NCBI RefSeq assembly: GCF_015686695.1
Contig: NZ_JADPMR010000001.1
Span: 248,001 to 312,000, forward strand
DNA length: 64,000 bases
From: Vibrio nitrifigilis
GTDB taxonomy: Bacteria > Pseudomonadota > Gammaproteobacteria > Enterobacterales > Vibrionaceae
Direction of reading: 5' to 3'
Part shown: positions 44,065 through 52,215 of the stretch, piece after piece
How the letters are laid out: every line of letters begins with the position of its first letter
How positions within the stretch are numbered: position 1 is the stretch's first letter
Made by a program: the position numbers and the translations under genes
The notes under the pieces: model-generated
Seen by the model: only the letters and a program-made list of their open reading frames with translations
What the model was told of the DNA's origin: nothing
The model's database searches: none

Positions 44065-44778
44065 ATGAACAAAAAAGACTTTAGATTCAAACAATTTACC
44101 GTAAGTGACTTTGAACAGATTGGAATGCCAGTCAGTACCGATGGCGTTTTGATTGGCTCATGGGCCTTTCAATCAGCTCCCGACTCCCTGTTAGATATAG
44201 GCACAGGGTCAGGACTGTTAGCTCTTATGTGCGCGCAGCGTTTTAATCTAACTGAGATTACAGCCATCGACATTGAACCGGCCGCCAACCATACAGCACT
44301 GAAAAATTTTATCGCTAGCCCATGGAACAAAAGGCTTAAAGCAGTATTAGGTAATATTTTAGATATGGATTTTCAAATTCAATTCGATGCTATTATTTGT
44401 AATCCACCCTATTTTACTTCGGGAGAACAAGCGCATAATAAGCAGCGTGCAACGGCCAGACATACAAACACGCTAGACCACAATGAGCTCATTGCGACTC
44501 TGGATCGATTAACCGCTCCTAATGCGAAAGCGGCTTTCATTCTTCCCAAAGTAGAAGGCGAAGTGTTTATTAACTTAGCGAAACATCATGGTTGGCAAGT
44601 AAGTCGACTCTGCTCAGTGAAACCATCGGAAAAAAAACCTGTTCACCGACTAATGTTTGAATTGATTCAAACAAAAAATGAGATTATTCCCCAATTAGAA
44701 TCACTTATTATTCATGAACAACAAGGCTATAGCGCCGAATTTATCGCTCTTACTCATGAGTTTTATCTTAAGATGTAG
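44065..44778 (+). CDS. trmN6: tRNA1(Val) adenine-37 N6-methyltransferase
   Basis: SAM-dependent methyltransferase that modifies A37 of tRNA-Val (E. coli YfiC). The SAM-binding LLDIGTGSGLLALM and the N6-adenine catalytic motif IICNPPYF are clear. 237 residues (E. coli 245). It lies 86 nt upstream of srmB on the same strand; in E. coli the two are also neighbours. Confidence 0.93.
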   Translation: MNKKDFRFKQFTVSDFEQIGMPVSTDGVLIGSWAFQSAPDSLLDIGTGSGLLALMCAQRFNLTEITAIDIEPAANHTALKNFIASPWNKRLKAVLGNILDMDFQIQFDAIICNPPYFTSGEQAHNKQRATARHTNTLDHNELIATLDRLTAPNAKAAFILPKVEGEVFINLAKHHGWQVSRLCSVKPSEKKPVHRLMFELIQTKNEIIPQLESLIIHEQQGYSAEFIALTHEFYLKM

Positions 44779-44864
44779 AAATTAAGATGTGATCTCAACA
44801 AGATCCCTCTATAATGTGCGACCTATTTTTAGACTGAGCAATCCATACCTGTGGAGACAACACT

Positions 44865-46091
44865 GTGATCAAAACCTTTGCTGACCTAGACCTGGATCCA
44901 AATATTATCGAGGCCATTGAAGAAATGGGCTTTTCTCGCCCAACTCAAATTCAGGCAGAAGCGATCCCTCAAGCCCTAGATGGTAGAGATGTTTTGGCAT
45001 CCGCTCCTACAGGAACGGGTAAAACCGCTGCGTTTGCTATTCCGGCACTGCAATACTTGCAAGACTTTCCGCGCAAGAAAGCGGGTCCTGCACGTATTCT
45101 GATTTTGACTCCAACTCGCGAACTTGCGATGCAGGTAGCCGATCAAATTCGTGCGTTGGGTAAAAACTCACGTTTGAATGTCATTACCATCACAGGTGGT
45201 GTCCAATACCAAGAACACGCTGACATCCTCGCACAAACACAAGATATCGTTGTGGCAACTCCAGGTCGTCTTTTGGAATACATCGATGCAGAGCGTTTCG
45301 ACTGCCGTGCCATCGAATGGCTAATTCTTGATGAAGCTGACCGTATGCTAGACATGGGCTTTGGTCCTGTTGTTGACCGTCTATCTTCCGAATGTCGCTG
45401 GCGTAAACAAACGCTACTTTTCTCAGCAACATTAGAAGGCAAAGGGGTTGAAGGCTTCACTGCCGATCTACTGAAAAACCCTGTTGATATCGATGCAGAA
45501 CCATCACGTCGTGAACGCAAAAAGATCTCACAATGGTATCACCGCGCAGACACCCTAGAGCACAAAAATGCCCTACTGAAAAAGATCCTGACCGAGCAAT
45601 CGGAAAAAGCGATCGTCTTCGTGAAAACGCGTGAACGTTTAGCCGAATTACGTTCTGAACTGGAACGTTCGCAGATCCCTTGTTCTTGGATTCAAGGTGA
45701 AATGCCACAAGATCGCCGTAACAACGCTATCAGCCGTTTCCGCAGTGGTGAGATCAATGTGTTGTTGGCAACCGACGTTGCTGCTCGTGGTATCGATATT
45801 CCTGACGTTAGCCACGTGATCAACTACGACATGCCGCGTACTGCTGATGTGTATTTGCACCGTATCGGTCGCACTGCTCGTGCAGGTAAGAAGGGTTCTG
45901 CGATTTCTATTGTAGAAGCACACGATCAGCCAATGATTGATCGCGTTAGCCGCTATATTGAGGAAGAGATCAAAGAGCGCTACATCAAAGACATGCGTCC
46001 GCAACACAAAAAACCAGTGTTCAAAAAGAAAAAGAAAAAAGACACGGATAAAAAGAAAAGCGCGAAAAAGAACGTGAAGAAGAAAAAGTAA
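44865..46091 (+). CDS. srmB: DEAD-box RNA helicase SrmB
   Basis: ATP-dependent RNA helicase acting early in 50S ribosome assembly. Motifs: Q-motif FSRPTQIQAEAIP, APTGTGKTAA, PTRELA, DEAD, SAT, and HRIGRTARAGKKG. The C-terminal tail (residues about 380-408) is almost pure Lys, suited to RNA binding. GTG start with GGAGA upstream. 408 residues; E. coli SrmB is 444, so the tail is shorter here. Confidence 0.93.
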   Translation: MIKTFADLDLDPNIIEAIEEMGFSRPTQIQAEAIPQALDGRDVLASAPTGTGKTAAFAIPALQYLQDFPRKKAGPARILILTPTRELAMQVADQIRALGKNSRLNVITITGGVQYQEHADILAQTQDIVVATPGRLLEYIDAERFDCRAIEWLILDEADRMLDMGFGPVVDRLSSECRWRKQTLLFSATLEGKGVEGFTADLLKNPVDIDAEPSRRERKKISQWYHRADTLEHKNALLKKILTEQSEKAIVFVKTRERLAELRSELERSQIPCSWIQGEMPQDRRNNAISRFRSGEINVLLATDVAARGIDIPDVSHVINYDMPRTADVYLHRIGRTARAGKKGSAISIVEAHDQPMIDRVSRYIEEEIKERYIKDMRPQHKKPVFKKKKKKDTDKKKSAKKNVKKKK

Positions 46092-46145
46092 TGCTTACTT
46101 CGCAGCGCGTTGTTGCTCACTGAACAAAACGTGCTGAAAGAGATA

Positions 46146-46175
46146 AAAAAACCGCTGCCAGAGCAGCGGTTTTTC
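46146..46175. terminator. Terminator between srmB and prfC
   Basis: Stem ACCGCTGC/GCAGCGGT (46151-46158, 46163-46170), loop CAGA, with A-run before and T-run after. Serves the convergent genes. Confidence 0.87.
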
Positions 46176-46217
46176 TTTATTTATTGTTCAGACTTGAACA
46201 GCATTACTAAATAGAAA

Positions 46218-47807
46218 TTAGTGCTCACGAGTTGCGCGGAAATCCACTTCAGGGAAACGCTCTTTCGCTAAGTTCAAGTTCACCATAGTCGGCGCGATAT
46301 AAGTCAAGTTATCACCACCATCAAGAGCTAGGTGAGTTTGGTTCTTACGTTGGAACTCATCGAATTTCTTCTCATCTTCACACTCAACCCAACGTGCAGT
46401 TGCAACGTTGACGCTTTCGTAAATTGCTTCGACGTTGTATTCGGATTTCAGACGAGCCACTACCACATCAAACTGTAGCACACCAACTGCACCAACAATC
46501 AAATCGTTGTTTTGTAATGGACGGAATACCTGCACCGCACCTTCTTCAGAAAGCTGTACCAACCCTTTCAGCAATTGTTTTTGCTTCAATGGATCACGCA
46601 GACGAATACGACGGAACAATTCTGGCGCGAAGTTAGGAATACCAGCAAACTTCAAGTTTTCGCCTTGTGTAAACGTGTCACCAATTTGAATCGTACCGTG
46701 GTTATGCAAACCGATAATGTCACCTGCAAACGCTTCTTCAGCACGTGCACGGTCCCCCGCCATAAAGGTAACCGCATCCGAGATACTTACCGTTTTACCA
46801 GTACGAACATGGTTCATCTTCATACCTTGCTTGTAAGTACCTGATACCAAACGCATAAATGCGATACGGTCACGGTGTTTAGGATCCATGTTCGCTTGGA
46901 TTTTGAATACAAAACCAGAGAAGTTTTCTTCTGTCGCTTCAACGACACGTTCATTGGCATTACGAGCTTTTGGCATTGGAGCCCACTCGGTCAAACCATC
47001 AAGCATATGGTCTACACCGAAGTTACCTAATGCAGTACCAAAGAATACTGGCGTTAATTCACCGCTTAAAAATAGGTCTTCATCGAACTCATTTGATGCA
47101 CCAATCACAAGCTCAAGTTCATCACGTAGTTGTGCCGCTAGGTCGCTACCTACTTCAGTATCAAGTTCTGGGTTATCCAGACCTTTCACTATGCGCACTT
47201 CTTGAATCGTGTGACCTTGGCCCGTTGAGTACAGAATCGTTTCGTCACGGTGAATGTGGTACACACCTTTAAACTCTTTACCACAGCCAATTGGCCAAGT
47301 GATTGGAGCACAAAGGATGTTCAATTCATTTTCTACTTCATCCATCAATTCCATTGGGTCACGGATATCGCGGTCCAATTTGTTCATGAATGTGATGATC
47401 GGTGTATCACGTAAGCGTGTTACTTCCATCAATTTACGGGTACGGTCTTCGACACCTTTTGCCGCATCGATAACCATTAGACATGAATCCACAGCGGTTA
47501 GAGTACGATAAGTATCTTCAGAGAAGTCTTCGTGTCCGGGAGTGTCCAATAGGTTAACCAGCGCATCACCGTATGGGAACTGCATTACCGATGTGGTAAC
47601 AGAGATACCACGTTCTTTTTCCATCTCCATCCAGTCAGATTTAGCGTGATGGCTCGAACCACGCCCCTTTACCGAACCCGCAGTTTGAATAGCGTGTCCG
47701 AATAACAGGACTTTTTCAGTGATAGTGGTCTTACCCGCATCCGGGTGAGAAATAATGGCGAAAGTACGACGTTTACCGACTTCGCTGACAAATGGACTAT
47801 TTGACAT
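46218..47807 (-). CDS. prfC: Peptide chain release factor 3 (GTPase)
   Basis: Translational GTPase that recycles RF1 and RF2 from the ribosome. G-motifs: SHPDAGKTT, DTPGHEDF and NKLDRD. I chose the ATG at 47807 (MSNSPFVSEVGKRRTFAI), giving 529 residues, exactly the E. coli length. The frame extends upstream to 47873 without homology. prfB, encoding one of its client factors, lies 4 kb away. Confidence 0.96.
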   Translation of the reverse strand: MSNSPFVSEVGKRRTFAIISHPDAGKTTITEKVLLFGHAIQTAGSVKGRGSSHHAKSDWMEMEKERGISVTTSVMQFPYGDALVNLLDTPGHEDFSEDTYRTLTAVDSCLMVIDAAKGVEDRTRKLMEVTRLRDTPIITFMNKLDRDIRDPMELMDEVENELNILCAPITWPIGCGKEFKGVYHIHRDETILYSTGQGHTIQEVRIVKGLDNPELDTEVGSDLAAQLRDELELVIGASNEFDEDLFLSGELTPVFFGTALGNFGVDHMLDGLTEWAPMPKARNANERVVEATEENFSGFVFKIQANMDPKHRDRIAFMRLVSGTYKQGMKMNHVRTGKTVSISDAVTFMAGDRARAEEAFAGDIIGLHNHGTIQIGDTFTQGENLKFAGIPNFAPELFRRIRLRDPLKQKQLLKGLVQLSEEGAVQVFRPLQNNDLIVGAVGVLQFDVVVARLKSEYNVEAIYESVNVATARWVECEDEKKFDEFQRKNQTHLALDGGDNLTYIAPTMVNLNLAKERFPEVDFRATREH

Positions 47808-48009
47808 GAGAGAATAATCTTCTTTTTTAACCAGACAGAACGCCCAAACAGCGCTCTTGGCTATTCGGTTCAAATTTGGGCAGTATTCTCGCCTATAATC
47901 ACGTTTGGGGCAACTTAAAGCCCAAAATGTATGTAAACAGCAAGGAAACCCTTTCTTAACAGAGATTTTGAGCTATACCTGTTAAATGTCATAACAACAA
48001 TCTTTGCAT

Positions 48010-50070
48010 ATGGTGCACATCAAACCGACTCATTCGCTCGCCTTTAAACAAGCTTTAACCGTGTTCATCGTCTCCATGCTTTTGGGGATGGCTTTCAGTA
48101 TCAATTACACACTTGTTGATCTTCACCGCGAGCAAAACAGAGTTGAAGAACATTATCGGTTTAAGCTTATGCAAAGTTATACTGACGCGAGTCAGGCAGC
48201 TTATCGACTCAACCCAATTCTGGCAGAGCAAGTTGCAAATAGTTTAATGAATGATCCGGCCATTGTGCACGTGCAAATACTTGATGATTTTAACGATGTA
48301 TTAATCCAACGCCAAAGAAAAACAGCCGATGATAACCGTTTTATTCGCTTAGTCTCTTCATATATAGAACCGCCCAAAGAAACATACCAAACGTCACTGC
48401 ATCAGCCTAACTCAGAGAAAATTGTCGGCTCGCTACTATTCTCAATTAATGTTTATTCGATCGCCCAACAATTTGTTCAAAAACATGTACATATTATTTT
48501 GTTAGATTTTTTGCGTACCTGTTTACTGACCACAATCTTGCTTACTTTTTTTTATTACAAACTCTCGCTACCCATTATTCGCTTAATTCGTTGGGTACGT
48601 TCATTACAAGAAAAACAGCACGCTTCGCCAGAATCCCAATTTAAACGTAACAATGAGTTAAGAGAGCTGGCGACCACATTTCACCGATTATGGCTTGAAA
48701 GAGAAGAAGCAGAAACTCAACTCAACCGTCTCGCTTTTTATGACACATTAACAGGGCTGAGTAACCGCAGTATGTTAATGACTCGTCTCAGCACTTATAT
48801 CGAACAGGCATCACGAGACAATCAAGAAGGCGCTTTGCTTTATCTCGATCTAGATCGTTTTAAAACCATTAATGACTCGCTCGGTCACACGATTGGCGAT
48901 GAACTACTCATTGCTGTTGCGAAACGAATTGAACAGTGGGCCGATTATAACTATTTAATTGCGCGTATCGGTGGCGATGAATTTGCGATAATTCTGCCAC
49001 TCACGACTCATCTTGATTTGGAAAAAACGGCACAATCGCTGATTGACGAACTATCCGCTCCCTATACTATCGATACTCACCAGCTTTACTGTACCGTCAG
49101 TGTAGGAATCGCGACCTATCCATCTGACAATAATGTAAATATAGACATTTTACGCCAAGCCGATACTGCGCTTTACCGATCCAAAGTCAGTGGGGGCAAC
49201 AGCTACAAACGCTATCAGTCGGAAATGCAATCCCAAGTTAATGCGTTCTTAGATTTAGAAAAAGGTTTGCACCAAGCATTAGCAAACCAAGAGCTAGAAC
49301 TGTATTACCAGCCCCAAGTAAACGAACGGTTCGAAATTGTTGGTGCAGAAGCATTGATCCGCTGGAATCACCCAACAAGAGGTCTACTACCGCCAGGTGT
49401 ATTTATGTCGATTGCAGAAGAAACCGGACAAATCATTCCAATTGGTCGTTGGATTCTAGAAACGGCATGTCGTAAATTGGCTCAATGGAAAAAAGACAAT
49501 CGATTACCCGTCACCTTTCGCCGCTTAGCTATCAATATCAGTCCAATGCAATTTGCTCAAGATAACTTCATTGAACAAGTCACCCAAATTATTGATGAAG
49601 TAGGAATATCAGGCAAAAATATCGAGCTAGAAATCACCGAAAACCTGTTATTAGAAAACATGGAAAGTGCCGTTAAAAAAATGGCCAAATTGAAAGAATT
49701 CGATATTCATTTATCGATTGATGATTTTGGTACCGGTTATTCCTCATTACGCTATTTAAAACACCTTGATGTCGATATTTTAAAAATAGACCGCTCTTTC
49801 GTGACCAAGTTGCATCAAAACGATAACGATAAGGCGATTGTCGACACAATATTGATGATTGCTAAGCGCTTAAATCTCGGTGTCATCGCAGAAGGTGTGG
49901 AAGATAGTTTAGAGTTAAACGTTCTTAAAGACATGGGATGTAAACAATTTCAAGGGTATCTGTTTGATAAACCGTTGACAGAAGAACAGTTACTCAATCG
50001 TTTTGCTTACAGCCCTTACACTATCGATGGTTTACAGGAACTCGATACTCACGCATCACGCAATATCTAA
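48010..50070 (+). CDS. Membrane GGDEF-EAL protein (c-di-GMP turnover)
   Basis: An N-terminal membrane helix (residues about 12-32), a periplasmic sensor region of about 120 residues and a second helix (about 157-182) are followed by a linker, then GGDEF and EAL domains. The GGDEF motif is intact (ARIGGDEFAIIL) without an RxxD inhibitory site before it. The EAL domain has GAEALIRWNHP, EITEN, DDFGTGYSSL and AEGVED, so phosphodiesterase activity is expected. From memory the counterpart is V. cholerae VC0658. The start is uncertain: ATG 48010 lacks a clear SD and a TTG lies two codons upstream. Divergent from prfC; convergent with rimI (4-nt overlap). Confidence 0.88.
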   Translation: MVHIKPTHSLAFKQALTVFIVSMLLGMAFSINYTLVDLHREQNRVEEHYRFKLMQSYTDASQAAYRLNPILAEQVANSLMNDPAIVHVQILDDFNDVLIQRQRKTADDNRFIRLVSSYIEPPKETYQTSLHQPNSEKIVGSLLFSINVYSIAQQFVQKHVHIILLDFLRTCLLTTILLTFFYYKLSLPIIRLIRWVRSLQEKQHASPESQFKRNNELRELATTFHRLWLEREEAETQLNRLAFYDTLTGLSNRSMLMTRLSTYIEQASRDNQEGALLYLDLDRFKTINDSLGHTIGDELLIAVAKRIEQWADYNYLIARIGGDEFAIILPLTTHLDLEKTAQSLIDELSAPYTIDTHQLYCTVSVGIATYPSDNNVNIDILRQADTALYRSKVSGGNSYKRYQSEMQSQVNAFLDLEKGLHQALANQELELYYQPQVNERFEIVGAEALIRWNHPTRGLLPPGVFMSIAEETGQIIPIGRWILETACRKLAQWKKDNRLPVTFRRLAINISPMQFAQDNFIEQVTQIIDEVGISGKNIELEITENLLLENMESAVKKMAKLKEFDIHLSIDDFGTGYSSLRYLKHLDVDILKIDRSFVTKLHQNDNDKAIVDTILMIAKRLNLGVIAEGVEDSLELNVLKDMGCKQFQGYLFDKPLTEEQLLNRFAYSPYTIDGLQELDTHASRNI

Positions 50071-50516
50071 TCCGCCAGATAGTAACTCATGATGACAGCA
50101 TCTTCACGTCCACCAGCGACCGGATAATAATGAGGACGAGTGTCTACATCACTAAACCCAAGTTTATGGTACAACTTGATCGCGCGATAGTTGCTCTCTC
50201 TCACCTCTAACCAAATACTTTCTGCTTGCTGTGATTGACAATAAGCACAGAAAAACTCGGCTAATTGAAAGCCTAACCTTTGACCTTGATATTCGGGAGA
50301 TACGGCAATGTTTAGTAGAGATACCTCTCCAACAACATTTTGGGCATAGAAATACCCGACAACTTGGCCATCCAGTAACATCACATGATGGCATTGAAAG
50401 CGATTACCTAAATCATAAATAGACTTTTTTGCCCATGGGTGCGTATGCGCCAATTTTTCAATGTGCCAGACGGATGATAAATGTCGCTCAGAAAGAGGTT
50501 CAAACGTAACTGCCAT
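50067..50516 (-). CDS. rimI: Ribosomal protein S18-alanine N-acetyltransferase RimI
   Basis: GNAT enzyme that acetylates the N-terminal Ala of S18. The acetyl-CoA loop is in VSPEYQGQRLGFQLAEFF and the C-terminal region ESNYRAIKLYHKLGFSDV is typical. Start at 50516: its A is the last base of the holD stop (TAATG), so translation is coupled as in E. coli holD-rimI. 149 residues. Confidence 0.94.
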   Translation of the reverse strand: MAVTFEPLSERHLSSVWHIEKLAHTHPWAKKSIYDLGNRFQCHHVMLLDGQVVGYFYAQNVVGEVSLLNIAVSPEYQGQRLGFQLAEFFCAYCQSQQAESIWLEVRESNYRAIKLYHKLGFSDVDTRPHYYPVAGGREDAVIMSYYLAD

Positions 50517-50920
50517 TATGCATCCTTCTGTGCAAGTATCTGCTGCCAAAGTTCGCGTCGGTGTTGATTATTGCCCTCAATATCGGCTAAACGAGGAGAA
50601 ACCAACTGCTTAGGTACTGTATTAGTGACTTCATCACACCCTGCAAACCAAATCCAGTCAAGGCCTTGCACATTTATCTGGTTAAGCTGATGAGGATAGA
50701 TAAAACAAGCCTGTTCTATATTAAGGTGGAAACTTTTGAGTACTTTCTCGAATAATGTTTTTTCTGCAAATGAGGGCTCGATTGGGCTGACTAATAGCAG
50801 AACACATTCTTGCGGCAATGCAATTAATTGAGGTTCATAACCTTGTAAGCGTTCAGGATGGGTAAGTTCCCAGCTTTGAATGCCCATTTCCTGCAAATAA
50901 GAGACAAACGAGTTTGGCAT
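50516..50920 (-). CDS. holD: DNA polymerase III psi subunit HolD
   Basis: Clamp-loader subunit linking the tau/gamma complex, through chi, to SSB. 134 residues. The N-terminal MGIQSWELTHPERLQG fits the segment that inserts into the clamp-loader collar. It is weakly conserved, and the call is strengthened by the 1-nt overlap with rimI, the standard gene pair. Confidence 0.9.
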   Translation of the reverse strand: MPNSFVSYLQEMGIQSWELTHPERLQGYEPQLIALPQECVLLLVSPIEPSFAEKTLFEKVLKSFHLNIEQACFIYPHQLNQINVQGLDWIWFAGCDEVTNTVPKQLVSPRLADIEGNNQHRRELWQQILAQKDA

Positions 50921-51010
50921 GGTAAGAGTTCATTATTGATAACGCGAACATGCTAGCAACAAGGTATCACTGACTCAAGCGCTCATTACCTTGTTGCGGA
51001 CAAATAATCT

Positions 51011-51517
51011 TTATTGAGCAGATAAGTAATGGTCGAACTCAACGCCGAACTTAATCGCACCAGTTGGGTTTGGCGTATGATCTTCCCACAATGTTAAGAT
51101 TTGACAAACCAAAGTCTCATTACCTGCCACACTCAATGATGGATCAGTTTTGAAACCAAGTTGTGACCAGAACTCACTGTTTTCAGACGTAATGCACCCT
51201 GGGTAACCAAGTTCAGATAAAGAATCTAACCCTTCACGGATCAACTGAGAACCAATACCTTGATGGCGAAATTCAGGTTTAACACAAATAGGCGCAATCC
51301 CCTGCCAACTGCTTTCTTCACCATCAATATGGAGAGGACTGAACACAGCATGGCCAATAACGTCACCTTCATCTGTACATGCCACCAAAGATAAGGTGAA
51401 ATGACCATTTTCTCGTAATGACATCACCAGCTGGGCTTCTGCTTCCGTCTCAAACGTCTCTTTAAGTAGACGGTCAATCGACAAGATATCGGCAGGAGCT
51501 TCAGTTCGAATAAGCAT
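51011..51517 (-). CDS. GNAT-family N-acetyltransferase (YhbS-like)
   Basis: 168-residue GNAT enzyme. The acetyl-CoA motif is in PICVKPEFRHQGIGSQLIREGLDSL, followed by CITSENSEFWSQLGF. Start at 51517 has GAGG 7 nt upstream and lies 17 nt inside the end of ubiT, so the two are coupled. In E. coli yhbS also neighbours ubiT (yhbT). Its substrate is unknown. Confidence 0.87.
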   Translation of the reverse strand: MLIRTEAPADILSIDRLLKETFETEAEAQLVMSLRENGHFTLSLVACTDEGDVIGHAVFSPLHIDGEESSWQGIAPICVKPEFRHQGIGSQLIREGLDSLSELGYPGCITSENSEFWSQLGFKTDPSLSVAGNETLVCQILTLWEDHTPNPTGAIKFGVEFDHYLSAQ

Positions 51518-52055
51518 GTATAACCTCGTGTTCGGTATTTGGGACAGACATGCCTTTATGCACAAAATCTGCTAATTGGTGAAGTAAAATTTGCATCGGC
51601 TTTGGTAATTGTTCAAAATCGATGCTGTCCATCAAGTTTTTTACTTCTAAACCTAACTCCGTGTCCCCTTCTATGATAAGGCGGCGTTGGAAGAAAAGCG
51701 TATCGGGGTCTTCTTTACGCCCAGCAATTAAGACTAAGTCATTTAGATCCCCGCTAAAACTCACGTCATCTTGCACACTTTTATTCGCAATCACAAGTCT
51801 GCCGTGTTGGTAACTAATAAACCAACGTAATTGCATATCTTTAATTTCTACTTTTAGCCATTTATCAGTCAAAAATTCAAAGTCTCCATCCTCTAGAGCT
51901 TCTTTAAAAACCAATAACAGACTGTCTAACATGATTTTTTTCTGAACAACTTGCGGAATGAAATGCATAGGAGGTCGCAAAATTGAAGACGCATTTTGCA
52001 CTAATTGTGCTCGTATCTTGTTAATCACTAAAGTAACCCGTAATGTAGAAAACAT
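51501..52055 (-). CDS. ubiT: UbiT (YhbT), SCP2-domain lipid carrier for anaerobic ubiquinone synthesis
   Basis: SCP2-like protein needed with UbiU and UbiV for O2-independent ubiquinone biosynthesis; it is thought to carry isoprenoid intermediates. The SCP2 core runs from about residue 40 to 150, with WLKVEIKDMQLRWFISY and the FQRRLIIEGDTELGLEVKNLMDSI segment. The start could be ATG 52055 (184 residues) or GTG 52028 (MINKIRAQ, nearer to homologues); neither has a strong SD. rocS separates it from ubiU-ubiV, on the other strand. Confidence 0.88.
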   Translation of the reverse strand: MFSTLRVTLVINKIRAQLVQNASSILRPPMHFIPQVVQKKIMLDSLLLVFKEALEDGDFEFLTDKWLKVEIKDMQLRWFISYQHGRLVIANKSVQDDVSFSGDLNDLVLIAGRKEDPDTLFFQRRLIIEGDTELGLEVKNLMDSIDFEQLPKPMQILLHQLADFVHKGMSVPNTEHEVIHAYSN

Positions 52056-52096
52056 TGCTACATACTAGGGCAGTTTTTAAACATACATTCTGTTAC

Positions 52097-52141
52097 GTAT
52101 CAAAAAATAAACACATAGTACTGAGCACTCAGTTTTGATAC
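52097..52141. promoter_or_regulatory. Nested inverted repeats in the ubiT-rocS divergent region
   Basis: Perfect 9-bp arms GTATCAAAA (52097-52105) and TTTTGATAC (52133-52141) flank a 14-bp palindrome ACTGAGCACTCAGT (52120-52133). They lie between two divergent genes and look like an operator or two. Not an FNR site: the half-sites are too far apart. Confidence 0.4.
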
Positions 52142-52215
52142 ACCAAATTTATAGAGCGTACATCTCATATTTTGTAATATTTAACGGAATATCATTCTTA
52201 ATAGTTGGTAATAAT

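Noticed and set aside
45143..45520. 125-codon open frame on the minus strand across srmB
   Set aside because: Antisense shadow of conserved helicase motifs, Ser/Arg-rich with no SD.
52097..52141. FNR site controlling ubiT or rocS
   Set aside because: TTGAT and ATCAA halves are present but separated by far more than 4 bp and in the wrong order.
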